DNA of 64,000 nucleotides from Pseudomonas cichorii (GCF_018343775.1 NZ_CP074349.1:4640001-4704000), one strand, 5' to 3'; counted from the first letter of the stretch, positions 19,833-28,912 are shown. Numbers and translations: made by a program. Notes: generated from the letters alone by a model not told the origin.

Positions 19833-20783
19833 TCACACTGCCAGATTGGTCAGCAACGATTCGTGAGCAGCGTCCTCTGCCTGATCGACCTTCTTGATCT
19901 CTTCGATCATTTCCTTGGCCAGCGGCGACAGTCGATAACCGGCCCGGCTGACAATGCCATAGCGCGTGTACAACTCTTCGCACTGATCATCCAGGCCTTC
20001 GATGCGCAAACGCACCAGTTCCTGCCGGGCGTAATACAGCGCATCGCTGTAGGAGCCGCTGATACCGATTGCATCGGAGTTCATCACCACGGCCAGCAGG
20101 CTGAACGTGTTTTCGCACTCGACGTTAGGCGCGAAGTCTGGCTGTCCGCTCAGGTCGGCCATGACCTTGCGCAGGTTCGGTGGCCGCAGGGTCGCGGCCA
20201 GCGGGAAGCTCAGCAACTCGCTGGCAGTCACCGTCTCGTGCCGGGCCAGCGGATGTTCGGCGCGGCAGCAGAAGTGCCATTTGCGCGGCCGAAGCTTGTG
20301 CGTGACATAGGAAGGGTCTGCCTCGAATTGCCGGGTATCGGCCACGAAGAATTCAAACTCTTCATTGAGCAAACGCTTGCCCAGGCTCTGCCAGTCGTCC
20401 ACCTGAAAATGAACCCGTGCCTTGGGCAGGCGGCTGATGAAACTGCCTATCGCACGGGGCACCAGACCTGACGCTGGCGCCGGTCCACAACCGAAGCGCA
20501 GCTCGCCCGCTTCCAGCGCATTGAACTGGCTGATCTCGCTGGTCAGTTGCCTGGCACCACTGACCAGACGCCGCGCGTGCTCAAGCACCACCTGCCCTTG
20601 CTGGGTCGGCGTCAGGTCCTTGCTGACCCGATCAATCAACTGGCAACCGACGCTGTGCTCCAGTGCCTGGATGCTGCGACTGAAAGCGGACTGCGACAGG
20701 TTCACCGCCACAGCAGCGGCGACAAAACTTCGATGCTCGGCCAGAGCAATCAGGTGACGGAGTTGGCGAAGGTCGATATGCAT
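19833..20783 (-). CDS. LysR-type regulator, second copy in the sulfur cluster
   Basis: 316 residues, clearly related to the LysR protein at 15032. It shows MHIDLRQLRHL, a helix-turn-helix with NLSQSAFSRSIQALE, FGCGPAPASGLVPRAIG, and EFFVADTRQFEADP against EFFVADTRQFESDP in the other copy. The two probably arose by duplication inside this cluster and may respond to different sulfur compounds. It is divergent from the TonB-dependent receptor gene. The perfect palindrome GCAAATGCATTTGC (20805-20818) lies between them. Together with the downstream binding protein and sulfatase it may define a second regulatory unit. Confidence 0.85.
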   Translation of the reverse strand: MHIDLRQLRHLIALAEHRSFVAAAVAVNLSQSAFSRSIQALEHSVGCQLIDRVSKDLTPTQQGQVVLEHARRLVSGARQLTSEISQFNALEAGELRFGCGPAPASGLVPRAIGSFISRLPKARVHFQVDDWQSLGKRLLNEEFEFFVADTRQFEADPSYVTHKLRPRKWHFCCRAEHPLARHETVTASELLSFPLAATLRPPNLRKVMADLSGQPDFAPNVECENTFSLLAVVMNSDAIGISGSYSDALYYARQELVRLRIEGLDDQCEELYTRYGIVSRAGYRLSPLAKEMIEEIKKVDQAEDAAHESLLTNLAV

Positions 20784-20804
20784 TTTTCACATAAAAAGTA
20801 TCGG

Positions 20805-20818
20805 GCAAATGCATTTGC
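20805..20818 (+). promoter_or_regulatory. Perfect palindrome upstream of LysR and receptor genes
   Basis: GCAAATGCATTTGC, 22 bases from the LysR start and about 140 bases from the receptor start. Related sequences occur at 13852-13863 and 19780-19792. It is a candidate LysR binding site for autoregulation and divergent activation. Confidence 0.4.
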
Positions 20819-20956
20819 TCTGCCTCGGTAGCACTCCTTATAAAGGCAATCTCTTATTCAGTAAAACCTTATAAATACATATTGAAATAACTAAAAAGAA
20901 TATTAGTAGTGCAAAAGGAATGACCGACCTTGGCATTGCATCAAAGGAGCCGCGAC

Positions 20957-23323
20957 ATGAATGATCAACAATCCGCTACCCCTATCGCTGCCGGACGACT
21001 CAAGCGTTTGCCGCTCGCCCTGTTGCTGGCGGGCTGCGCAGGCTTTTCCCTGGCTCATGCCGCTGAAACGCCGACCACGACAAGCGCTGCCAGATCCGAC
21101 ACCGGTGCCACGGCGGATGACACACGACTCAAGACCGTCACCGTCACCACCCGCCGCCGCGAGGAAAGCTCGCAGAACGTGCCCACTCCGATCAGCGTGC
21201 TGGACGGGGCCTCGCTGGAAAGCCAGCGGATCTATCAGATTCAGGATCTGCAACAACTGGTGCCGAGCCTGAACGTGGCTTACATGCATGCCCGACAGTC
21301 GAGCGTATCGATCCGCGGGCTGGGCAATAACCCGGCCAGCGACGGGCTGGAGGGCAGCGTCGGGTTGTACATCGACAACGTCTATCTCGGACGTCCGGGC
21401 ATGGCGGTGTTCGACCTCATGGACATCGAGCAACTGGAAGTGCTGCGCGGCCCGCAAGGGACATTGTTCGGCAAGAACACCACCGCCGGGGTTCTGAACA
21501 TCAACACCCGTGCGCCCAGTTTTACCCCGGAACGCAGTATCGAAACCTCTGTCGGCGAGAACGGTTACTTCCAGACCAAGGGCACGATTTCCGGCCCGCT
21601 CAACGATCAACTGGCCGGTCGTTTCTCTGCCTATCGCAGCCGCAGCGACGGCGATCTGGATAACGTCTTCGACGGTAACAAACTCGGTGGCGGCTCACGC
21701 GAAGGCTTCCGTGGACAACTGCTGTTCAAGCCCAACGAAGACTTCAGCCTGCGCTGGATTGCCGACTACAACGAGGAAAGCTCCAGCGCCGGAACCCGTG
21801 CGCTGTTCAGCACCGGACCGACCATCAACGGCGTCAACCGCTACGAAAGCCGCGCTGGCGCAGCAGGTGCCACGCTGGTGGATGGCTCGCACCGCAAGGT
21901 CAACCTCAACAGCGACCAGCGTGTGACCGTGCATCAAGGCGGCACCTCGCTGGAAGCCAACTGGAAGCTGGCCAACGATTTCACTCTGACTTCCGTGAGT
22001 TCCTATCGCTGGTGGAATTTCACGCCGCGCAACGATGACGGCCTCAATGCATCGGCCTCCTACAACGGCGGCGTGTCGGTGGAAGATAAACAGTGGTCCC
22101 AGGAATTTCGCCTGGCGTCCCCTGGCGGCGGCTTTTTCGATTACGTCGTCGGTGCCTACTACTTCGGCTCCGATCTGGATAACACGTCGTTCACCCATTA
22201 TGGCCCGCAGGCCGATATCTGGAACGGCACCGCCACCGGCGCACTGGCCAACGTCAACAGCCTGGGCAAAGGCCATATCGAAACCAACAGCTTTGCCCTC
22301 TTCGCCCAGGGCACCTGGCACCTCACGCCGAAACTGGATTTCACCGCCGGTGTTCGTGGCACTTACGAAGAGAAGAATGCCTGGGTGCAACGCGATGCTC
22401 CGCAAGGCGGCGCCACCGTTACCGGCGCGGCCCTCACCGCACGCAATGCCCGCACAGGTGCCTACGAGTCGGGCGATCTGAACCAGTACACCGCCAGCCC
22501 TTCGGGCATGCTCAACCTGAGTTACCACTTCACTGACGATCTGCTGGGCTACGCCACGCTCTCCCACGGTGAGAAATCCGGCGGGGTCAACCTGGCGGTC
22601 GGTACGGCCCCCACTGCCGGTGCAGACTCGCTGCTGATCGGCACCGAGCGCGCCAACAATGCGGAACTGGGTCTGAAAAGCACGCTCTGGGATCGTCGCC
22701 TGCAACTCAATGCCAACCTGTTCTGGACCCAGGTCAACGGTTACCAGACCAACGCCTATGATAACGCCAACCGCGTGCAATACCTGACCAACGCCGGCAC
22801 CGTGCGCTCTCGCGGCCTGGAACTGGAAAGCACCATTCTGCCGATTCGCGGGCTGACGCTGAACGTCAATGGCTCTTACAACGACGTGCGTTACACCTCT
22901 TATAAAGATGCGCCTTGCCCACCCGAAGTCAGCCTGCAGGCCGGCGCGCCCGCTTCGTGCGACCTGAGCGGCCATCAGGTGGTCGGCGCCTCCAAATACA
23001 TCGCCAACGTCAATGGCGAGTACAAGTGGGATCTGGATAACGGTCTGCAAGAGTACGTCACGGCCAGCTATGCCTTCCGCTCCAAAGCCGTGGGCACTGT
23101 TGAAGACTCCGATTACGCGCAGATCCCGAGCTACGCCGTGGTCAACCTGAGCACCGGCTTGCGCGGCGACCTTGGCCAAGGCCAGTGGGACGTCTCGCTG
23201 TGGCTGAAGAATGCTTTCGACAAGACCTATTACACGACCTTGTGGAGCGAACCCAACGGCGGCTACGGCGGCTTGCTGGGTACGCCGCGCACGCTGGGCA
23301 TGACGGCTCGTTATGACTTCTGA
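20957..23323 (+). CDS. TonB-dependent outer-membrane receptor (SftP-like)
   Basis: 788 residues. A signal peptide (LPLALLLAGCAGFSLAHAAE) is followed by an N-terminal plug (about 55-165: VPTPISVLDGASLESQ, SVSIRGLGNNP, EVLRGPQGTLFGKNTT). A C-terminal beta-barrel follows, ending in an aromatic residue (MTARYDF). The start at 20957 has AAGGAG eight bases upstream; a more upstream in-frame start is rejected. In this neighbourhood it probably carries sulfate esters or other sulfur compounds across the outer membrane, as proposed for SftP in P. putida, rather than an iron chelate. No FecA-type signalling extension or sigma/anti-sigma pair is present. Confidence 0.85.
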   Translation: MNDQQSATPIAAGRLKRLPLALLLAGCAGFSLAHAAETPTTTSAARSDTGATADDTRLKTVTVTTRRREESSQNVPTPISVLDGASLESQRIYQIQDLQQLVPSLNVAYMHARQSSVSIRGLGNNPASDGLEGSVGLYIDNVYLGRPGMAVFDLMDIEQLEVLRGPQGTLFGKNTTAGVLNINTRAPSFTPERSIETSVGENGYFQTKGTISGPLNDQLAGRFSAYRSRSDGDLDNVFDGNKLGGGSREGFRGQLLFKPNEDFSLRWIADYNEESSSAGTRALFSTGPTINGVNRYESRAGAAGATLVDGSHRKVNLNSDQRVTVHQGGTSLEANWKLANDFTLTSVSSYRWWNFTPRNDDGLNASASYNGGVSVEDKQWSQEFRLASPGGGFFDYVVGAYYFGSDLDNTSFTHYGPQADIWNGTATGALANVNSLGKGHIETNSFALFAQGTWHLTPKLDFTAGVRGTYEEKNAWVQRDAPQGGATVTGAALTARNARTGAYESGDLNQYTASPSGMLNLSYHFTDDLLGYATLSHGEKSGGVNLAVGTAPTAGADSLLIGTERANNAELGLKSTLWDRRLQLNANLFWTQVNGYQTNAYDNANRVQYLTNAGTVRSRGLELESTILPIRGLTLNVNGSYNDVRYTSYKDAPCPPEVSLQAGAPASCDLSGHQVVGASKYIANVNGEYKWDLDNGLQEYVTASYAFRSKAVGTVEDSDYAQIPSYAVVNLSTGLRGDLGQGQWDVSLWLKNAFDKTYYTTLWSEPNGGYGGLLGTPRTLGMTARYDF

Positions 23324-23346
23324 TTGAGAAATACCGCACTGCCGTT

Positions 23347-23403
23347 TTCGCGGATAAATCCGCCCCTACGAAATTCAGCGCAGGAGCGAATTTATTCGCG
23401 AAA
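23347..23403. repeat. Inverted REP pair
   Basis: A degenerate unit (TTCGCGGATAAATCCGCCCC) and a standard unit in opposite orientation follow the receptor stop. This pair marks the right edge of the sulfate-ester cluster. Confidence 0.75.
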
Positions 23404-23421
23404 CTCCACCCCCACCCCCTA

Positions 23422-23466
23422 TTCGGTTTTCCGAACAACCCATTATCTGGAGTTCGGGAACCCGGA
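23422..23466 (+). promoter_or_regulatory. Two AauR-type upstream activator sites
   Basis: TTCGGTTTTCCGAA (23422-23435) is an exact match, and TTCGGGAACCCGGA (23453-23466) a near match, to TTCGG-N4-CCGAA. That is the motif I recall for the response regulator AauR of P. putida. They lie about 80-120 bases before a sigma-54 promoter, the normal distance for an enhancer, and aauR is encoded downstream. Confidence 0.75.
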
Positions 23467-23542
23467 CGGCCGCAGCTCGCCAGAGCGAAAAAAACAAATA
23501 ATAAAACCAATAAAATCAGTATCTTAACTACAACAAAGATCC

Positions 23543-23559
23543 TTGGCACGACTCATGCT
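23543..23559 (+). promoter_or_regulatory. Sigma-54 promoter of aatJQMP
   Basis: TTGGCACGACTCATGCT has GG and GC exactly ten bases apart and the TGGCAC element intact. It lies about 105 bases before aatJ and downstream of two AauR-type sites. Confidence 0.85.
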
Positions 23560-23663
23560 CTACACTTTTTGTCGATCGCTTCGACTGTCGCGTGTGTCTA
23601 GCCCGGACGCGGTTGAAGCATTCACTGAGAAATCTTAATAAAAACGAATTCGAGGATTCATCG

Positions 23664-24578
23664 ATGCGTATCGTTCCCCAACTGTTGGGCGCAGCAATCG
23701 CTGCCACTCTGATCAGCACTCCAGTTTTCGCAGAAGAATTGACCGGCACACTGAAGAAGATCAAAGAATCAGGCACCATCACCCTCGGTCACCGTGACGC
23801 TTCCATCCCGTTTTCCTACATTGCCGATGCTTCCGGCATTCCGGTTGGCTACTCCCACGATATCCAGCTGAAAATCGTTGAAGCCATCAAGAAAGAACTC
23901 GACATCCCTGACCTGAAGGTCAAGTACAACCTGGTCACGTCCCAGACCCGTATCCCGCTGGTTCAGAACGGCACCGTTGACGTGGAATGCGGCTCCACCA
24001 CCAACAACGTCGAGCGCCAGCAGCAAGTGGACTTCTCGGTCGGCATCTTCGAGATCGGTACCCGCCTGCTGTCCAAAGTTGATTCGTCCTACAAGGACTT
24101 CGATGACCTGAAAGGCAAGAACGTCGTGACCACCGCCGGCACCACGTCCGAGCGCATCCTCAAGGCGATGAACGCCGACAAGCAGATGGGCATGAACGTG
24201 ATTTCCGCCAAGGACCACGGTGAATCCTTCCAGATGCTGGAATCGGGTCGCGCAGTCGCTTTCATGATGGACGACGCACTGCTGGCAGGCGAAATGGCCA
24301 AGGCCAAGAAGCCGACCGACTGGGCTGTGACCGGCACTGCGCAATCCTATGAAATCTACGGCTGCATGGTTCGCAAAGGCGACGCGCCGTTCAAGAAAGC
24401 GGTCGATGACGCCATCGTCGCCACTTACAAATCCGGCGAAATCAACACCATCTACAACAAGTGGTTCCAGTCGCCAATCCCGCCAAAAGGCCTGAACCTG
24501 CAGTTCCCGATGAGCGACGAGCTGAAAAAGCTGATCGCAGAGCCGAACGACAAAGCTGCTGAAGCCAAGAAAGCCTGA
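23664..24578 (+). CDS. aatJ: Glutamate/aspartate ABC transporter periplasmic binding protein
   Basis: 304 residues of the GltI/AatJ type. A signal peptide ends ATLISTPVFAEE (cleavage near residue 23). Family 3 binding-protein signatures follow: SGTITLGHRDASIPFSY, VECGSTTNNVERQQ and GRAVAFMMDDALLAGE. The start MRIVPQLLG at 23664 has GAGG about nine bases upstream; a start 24 codons earlier is rejected. It is the first gene of aatJ-aatQ-aatM-aatP and is followed by a perfect hairpin that probably raises its share of the transcript. Expression should depend on sigma-54 and AauR. Confidence 0.93.
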   Translation: MRIVPQLLGAAIAATLISTPVFAEELTGTLKKIKESGTITLGHRDASIPFSYIADASGIPVGYSHDIQLKIVEAIKKELDIPDLKVKYNLVTSQTRIPLVQNGTVDVECGSTTNNVERQQQVDFSVGIFEIGTRLLSKVDSSYKDFDDLKGKNVVTTAGTTSERILKAMNADKQMGMNVISAKDHGESFQMLESGRAVAFMMDDALLAGEMAKAKKPTDWAVTGTAQSYEIYGCMVRKGDAPFKKAVDDAIVATYKSGEINTIYNKWFQSPIPPKGLNLQFPMSDELKKLIAEPNDKAAEAKKA

Positions 24579-24601
24579 GTAACCGACACACCGTGAACTC
24601 A

Positions 24602-24639
24602 CGGTTTTCCGAACGGGCCGCGACCCGTTCGGAAAACCG
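24602..24639 (+). terminator. 16-bp perfect hairpin between aatJ and aatQ
   Basis: The arms 24602-24617 and 24624-24639 are perfectly complementary over 16 bases around a six-base loop, with no T-run after them. Such hairpins after the binding-protein gene of ABC operons typically cause partial termination or 3' protection. The binding protein is then made in excess over the membrane parts. Confidence 0.75.
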
Positions 24640-24770
24640 CTCATCACTCACTGTACCCAGACAATAAACGCCAGGACGGAGTCTGAAGGCGGGTCTGGAG
24701 TGCATAAGGGCTCGAACGGATTCATGCGAGACGGGTGCGTGCATTTCGACAACAAGAGGGGGAGACCCTG

Positions 24771-25517
24771 ATGAATTACAACTGGGACTGGGGCGTATTC
24801 TTCAAGTCCACCGGTGTCGGCAGCGAAACCTATCTGGACTGGTTCATTTCCGGTCTGGGCTGGACCATCGCCATTGCCGTCGCCGCCTGGATCATCGCCT
24901 TGATACTGGGTTCCATACTCGGTGTCATGCGTACTGTGCCAAGCCGTCTGGTGGCTGGCATCGCCACGATCTACGTGGAAATCTTCCGTAATGTGCCACT
25001 GCTGGTGCAGCTGTTCATCTGGTACTTCCTGGTGCCCGACCTGCTGCCTGAGAACCTGCAGGAGTGGTACAAGCAAGACCTCAACCCGACGACTTCAGCA
25101 TTCCTGAGCGTCGTGGTCTGCCTGGGTCTGTTCACCGCTGCACGGGTTTGCGAACAAGTGCGTACCGGTATCGAGGCACTGCCAAAAGGCCAGGAGTCCG
25201 CAGCTCGCGCCATGGGTTTCAAACTGCCGCAGATCTACTGGAACGTGCTGCTGCCACAGGCTTACCGGATCATCATTCCACCACTTACCTCCGAATTCCT
25301 GAACGTGTTCAAGAACTCGTCGGTGGCGTCGCTGATCGGTCTGATGGAACTGCTGGCACAAACCAAGCAGACCGCAGAATTCTCCGCGAACCTGTTTGAA
25401 GCGTTCACTCTGGCGACACTGATCTACTTCACCCTGAACATGAGCCTGATGTTGCTGATGCGTCTGATCGAGAAGAAAGTCGCAGTGCCGGGCCTGATTT
25501 CCCTGGGGGGTAAATAA
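24771..25517 (+). CDS. aatQ: Glutamate/aspartate ABC transporter permease (GltJ-like)
   Basis: 248 residues, polar amino acid permease family, with about five membrane helices. The cytoplasmic EAA-type loop is GQESAARAMGFKLPQIYWNV followed by LLPQAYRIIIPPLTSEF. The start MNYNWDWG at 24771 follows GGGGGAGACCCTG. The stop overlaps the aatM start by one base (TAATG), so the two permeases are coupled and probably form the heteromeric channel for acidic amino acids in the inner membrane. Confidence 0.93.
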   Translation: MNYNWDWGVFFKSTGVGSETYLDWFISGLGWTIAIAVAAWIIALILGSILGVMRTVPSRLVAGIATIYVEIFRNVPLLVQLFIWYFLVPDLLPENLQEWYKQDLNPTTSAFLSVVVCLGLFTAARVCEQVRTGIEALPKGQESAARAMGFKLPQIYWNVLLPQAYRIIIPPLTSEFLNVFKNSSVASLIGLMELLAQTKQTAEFSANLFEAFTLATLIYFTLNMSLMLLMRLIEKKVAVPGLISLGGK

Positions 25518-26182
25518 TGGACTTCAGTGGAATCGTTCCAGCCATTCCCGGCCTGTGGAACGGCATGGTCATGACCCTGCAACTGATGGCCCTGGGCATC
25601 GTCGGCGGCCTCGTCATCGGTACCATCCTGGCCTTGATGCGCCTGTCATCGAACAAGCTGCTGGCCAATGTGGCCGGTGCGTACGTGAACTACTTCCGTT
25701 CGATCCCGCTGCTGCTGGTCATCACCTGGTTCTACCTGGCGGTGCCGTTCGTGCTGCGCTGGATCACCGGTGAAGACACGCCGATCGGTGCATTCACCTC
25801 TTGCGTCGTGGCGTTCATGATGTTCGAGGCCGCGTACTTCTGCGAAATCGTGCGTGCCGGTGTGCAGTCCATCTCCAAGGGTCAGATGGGTGCCGCCAAG
25901 GCCCTGGGCATGACCTACGGGCAAATGATGCGCCTGATCATCCTCCCTCAGGCGTTTCGCAAGATGACTCCGCTGTTGCTGCAACAGAGCATCATTCTGT
26001 TTCAGGACACGTCTCTGGTTTACACGGTCGGTCTGGTGGATTTCCTCAATGCCTCGCGCGCCAGTGGCGACATTATCGGCCGCGCCAATGAGTTCCTGAT
26101 CATCGCCGGTGTGGTGTATTTCACGATCAGCTTTGCCGCCTCGTTGCTGGTGAAGCGTCTGCAAAAAAGGTTTGCCATATGA
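25517..26182 (+). CDS. aatM: Glutamate/aspartate ABC transporter permease (GltK-like)
   Basis: 221 residues, the second permease of the system. N-terminal helices begin with [16 protein letters not shown]. The EAA loop is [20 protein letters not shown] with [16 protein letters not shown]. Translation is coupled on both sides: TAATG with aatQ and ATGA with aatP. Confidence 0.93.
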   Translation: MDFSGIVPAIPGLWNGMVMTLQLMALGIVGGLVIGTILALMRLSSNKLLANVAGAYVNYFRSIPLLLVITWFYLAVPFVLRWITGEDTPIGAFTSCVVAFMMFEAAYFCEIVRAGVQSISKGQMGAAKALGMTYGQMMRLIILPQAFRKMTPLLLQQSIILFQDTSLVYTVGLVDFLNASRASGDIIGRANEFLIIAGVVYFTISFAASLLVKRLQKRFAI

Positions 26183-26913
26183 TTTCCATCAAGAACGTCA
26201 ACAAGTGGTATGGGGACTTCCAGGTACTGACCGATTGCAGCACCGAGGTCAGCAAGGGTGAAGTGGTCGTGGTCTGCGGTCCGTCCGGTTCCGGCAAATC
26301 GACACTGATCAAATGCGTGAACGCTCTGGAGCCTTTCCAGAAAGGCGACATCGTGGTCGACGGCACTTCGATCTCCGATCCGAAGACCGACCTGCCGAAA
26401 CTCCGTTCGCGGGTCGGCATGGTGTTCCAGCATTTCGAGCTGTTCCCACACCTGAGCATCGTGGAAAACCTGACTATCGCGCAGATCAAGGTGCTGGGTC
26501 GCAGCAAGGCCGAAGCCACCGAGAAAGGCCTGAAGCTGCTGGACCGCGTAGGCCTTTCTGCCCACGCCCACAAGCATCCTGGCCAGCTTTCCGGTGGTCA
26601 GCAGCAGCGTGTGGCGATTGCCCGTGCTCTGGCGATGGACCCGGTGGTCATGCTGTTCGACGAACCGACCTCCGCCCTCGATCCGGAAATGGTCAACGAA
26701 GTGCTCGACGTGATGGTGCAACTGGCTCACGAAGGCATGACCATGATGTGCGTAACCCATGAAATGGGCTTTGCCCGCAAAGTGGCCAACCGTGTGATCT
26801 TCATGGACAAGGGCCAGATCGTCGAAGACTGCGCCAAGGAAGAGTTTTTCGGTGATGTCAGCGCACGCTCCGAGCGCGCCCAGCAGTTCCTCGCCAAGAT
26901 CCTCCAGCACTAG
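26179..26913 (+). CDS. aatP: Glutamate/aspartate ABC transporter ATP-binding protein (GltL-like)
   Basis: 244 residues of the polar amino acid importer type. It has Walker [17 protein letters not shown]-loop [12 protein letters not shown], signature [15 protein letters not shown], Walker [18 protein letters not shown] and H-loop CVTHEMGFA. It is the last gene of the aat operon, and the sensor kinase gene follows after 65 bases. Confidence 0.94.
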   Translation: MISIKNVNKWYGDFQVLTDCSTEVSKGEVVVVCGPSGSGKSTLIKCVNALEPFQKGDIVVDGTSISDPKTDLPKLRSRVGMVFQHFELFPHLSIVENLTIAQIKVLGRSKAEATEKGLKLLDRVGLSAHAHKHPGQLSGGQQQRVAIARALAMDPVVMLFDEPTSALDPEMVNEVLDVMVQLAHEGMTMMCVTHEMGFARKVANRVIFMDKGQIVEDCAKEEFFGDVSARSERAQQFLAKILQH

Positions 26914-26978
26914 GAAATACCGTTCGCTGCCCTGCCCCGCCTCCCGGGGTACGGGTAGCTGTTCGGCTCAGGACGACT

Positions 26979-28877
26979 GTGATGAAATGCGACCCTCATA
27001 TCTATAGCGCTGCGCCGCCATCACTCGCCGTGAAACCCCGTCTGATACGCCAACTGTTTCTGCCCCCGCTGATCCTCATGCTGATGATCGGCCTGGGCTA
27101 CATCGCTTATCTGTTCAGCGAGACCCACGGCATCAAGAACCTCAGCGAAAATGGCGAACGCCAGCTGGAGTTGCATGCCCGTACGGTCGAAAGTGAAATC
27201 AACAAGTACACCTACCTGCCCAGCGTCCTGGAGCTTGAGTCCAGCGTTTCACAACTTCTGAGAAACCCGACGCCCGACCTGCAAGGCAAGGTCAACAGTT
27301 ACCTTGAAGGCCTCAACCGCCGCAGTCGTAGTCGTGCCATTTACGTCATGGACACCACCGGACGAGTGCTGGCCACCAGCAACTGGCGCGATGCTGACAG
27401 TTATCAGGGCGAAGACCTGTCGTTCCGCGCCTATTTCCAGGATGCCGTACGGGGCCTGCCCGGCCGCTTCTACGGGATCGGCACCACTGTGGGCGAATCC
27501 GGTTATTACCTGGCCCACGGGCTGGAAGAAAGAGGCCGGATCATTGGTGTCGCCGTCATCAAGGTGCGGCTCGAAGCGTTGGAAGAACGCTGGCAACGGG
27601 CGCGCATGGAAGCCTTTGTCAGCGATGAGAACGGCATCATCATCCTGTCCAGCGACCCGGCCCGCCGCCTGAAGTCGGTGCGCCCGCTGAACCCGACTAT
27701 CAAGGAACGCCTGGCGCGCAGCCTGCAATATTACTGGTGGCCGCTGAACGAACTGGTGCCGCTGGAACGCGAAACCCTGGCCGAAGGTGTTGAAAAGCTC
27801 ACCTTCCCTGCCAATGTCAGTGTTGATAAGGAGCATACGCAAGTCAGCTATCTGGCCCAGACCCGGCAACTGAGCGATACGCCCTGGCACCTGACTCTGC
27901 TGACCCCTCTTGAAGATCTGCGCCGTGAAGCCGCTAGCCAGGGCATGCTGGTCGCCGTGGCCTGTGCGCTGGTGGCGTTTTTGCTGATTGCCTGGAACGA
28001 GCGTCGCAAGGTGATTTCCACCCGGCTTGCGGCCCGTGAAGCCTTGCAGGCTGCCAACGACGAACTGGAACGCAAGATCGCGGAACGCACCGAGCATTTG
28101 CGCGCCAGCAACGAACGCCTCAAGGCGCAGATCCGCGAACGCCGACAGGCCGAGGACACGCTGCGCAAGGCCCAGGATGAATTGGTTCAGGCCGGCAAGC
28201 TGGCCGCCATCGGCCAGATGTCCACCAGCATCGCCCACGAACTCAATCAGCCGCTGGCAGCCTTGCGCACCTTGTCCGGCAACACCGTTCGCTTCCTCGA
28301 ACGTGGCGCTCTGGACACCGCCAGCACCAACCTGCGCACCATCAACGATCTGGTGGACCGCATGGGGCGCATCACCGCCAGCCTGCGGGCCTTTGCAAGG
28401 CGCGGCAACGATCAGGGCCAGGCGCAGTTGCGCAAGGCGGTGGACGCGGCCTTGCAGTTGCTGAGCGTCCGGCTTGAGAACGTTGCCCTGAATCTGCATC
28501 AGGACTTCACCGATGCCGGGTTGGGAATCGACCAGACACGACTGGAGCAGATTCTGGTCAATCTGATCGGCAATGCTCTGGACGCCATGCACGCCCAACC
28601 GCTGCCCGAATTGTGGCTTGAAGGCGAGGTGGTCGAGGATCGCTATCGCTTGCTCGTACGCGACAACGGCCATGGCATCGACGACGAAGCCCGCAAGCAT
28701 CTGTTTGAACCGTTTTTCACCACCAAACCCGGTGAACAGGGTCTGGGCCTTGGGCTGACCCTTTCCGCCAGCCTCGCGGCGGCAGCAGGTGGCAGTCTGA
28801 GTGCCGAGTATCCGGCAGGCGGCACAACCTTCGTGTTGTGGCTGCCGCTGGTCAAGGATGTGGAGGCGGATTCATGA
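26979..28877 (+). CDS. aauS: Sensor histidine kinase for acidic amino acids, DctB-like
   Basis: 632 residues. TM1 is at about 26-47, a large periplasmic double-Cache-like sensor domain spans about 50-315, and TM2 is at about 321-340 (GMLVAVACALVAFLLIAW). A coiled coil (about 350-400) is followed by a HisKA domain with the phosphorylated His near residue 420 (IAHELNQPLAAL). The HATPase_c domain has NLIGNALDAM, DNGHGIDDEARK and GLGLGLTLS. The DctB architecture and position after aatJQMP match AauS of P. putida, which responds to glutamate and aspartate. Its partner aauR follows after a REP-containing 103-base gap. Confidence 0.9.
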   Translation: MMKCDPHIYSAAPPSLAVKPRLIRQLFLPPLILMLMIGLGYIAYLFSETHGIKNLSENGERQLELHARTVESEINKYTYLPSVLELESSVSQLLRNPTPDLQGKVNSYLEGLNRRSRSRAIYVMDTTGRVLATSNWRDADSYQGEDLSFRAYFQDAVRGLPGRFYGIGTTVGESGYYLAHGLEERGRIIGVAVIKVRLEALEERWQRARMEAFVSDENGIIILSSDPARRLKSVRPLNPTIKERLARSLQYYWWPLNELVPLERETLAEGVEKLTFPANVSVDKEHTQVSYLAQTRQLSDTPWHLTLLTPLEDLRREAASQGMLVAVACALVAFLLIAWNERRKVISTRLAAREALQAANDELERKIAERTEHLRASNERLKAQIRERRQAEDTLRKAQDELVQAGKLAAIGQMSTSIAHELNQPLAALRTLSGNTVRFLERGALDTASTNLRTINDLVDRMGRITASLRAFARRGNDQGQAQLRKAVDAALQLLSVRLENVALNLHQDFTDAGLGIDQTRLEQILVNLIGNALDAMHAQPLPELWLEGEVVEDRYRLLVRDNGHGIDDEARKHLFEPFFTTKPGEQGLGLGLTLSASLAAAAGGSLSAEYPAGGTTFVLWLPLVKDVEADS

Positions 28878-28912
28878 GGGCTTCCCTATGCCTTTCGACC
28901 TTCACAGCGCCT

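Noticed and set aside
20916..20940. A sigma-54 promoter at CTTGGCATTGCATC before the TonB receptor
   Set aside because: The GG and GC elements are not ten bases apart, unlike the two accepted sites.
21695..23179. A 494-codon open frame on the minus strand inside the TonB-dependent receptor gene
   Set aside because: Low-complexity Gly/Ala/Val composition and complete overlap with a clear receptor gene; a reverse-complement shadow.
27249..28700. A 483-codon open frame antisense to aauS
   Set aside because: No domain, fully within a convincing kinase gene, and composition typical of an antisense frame.
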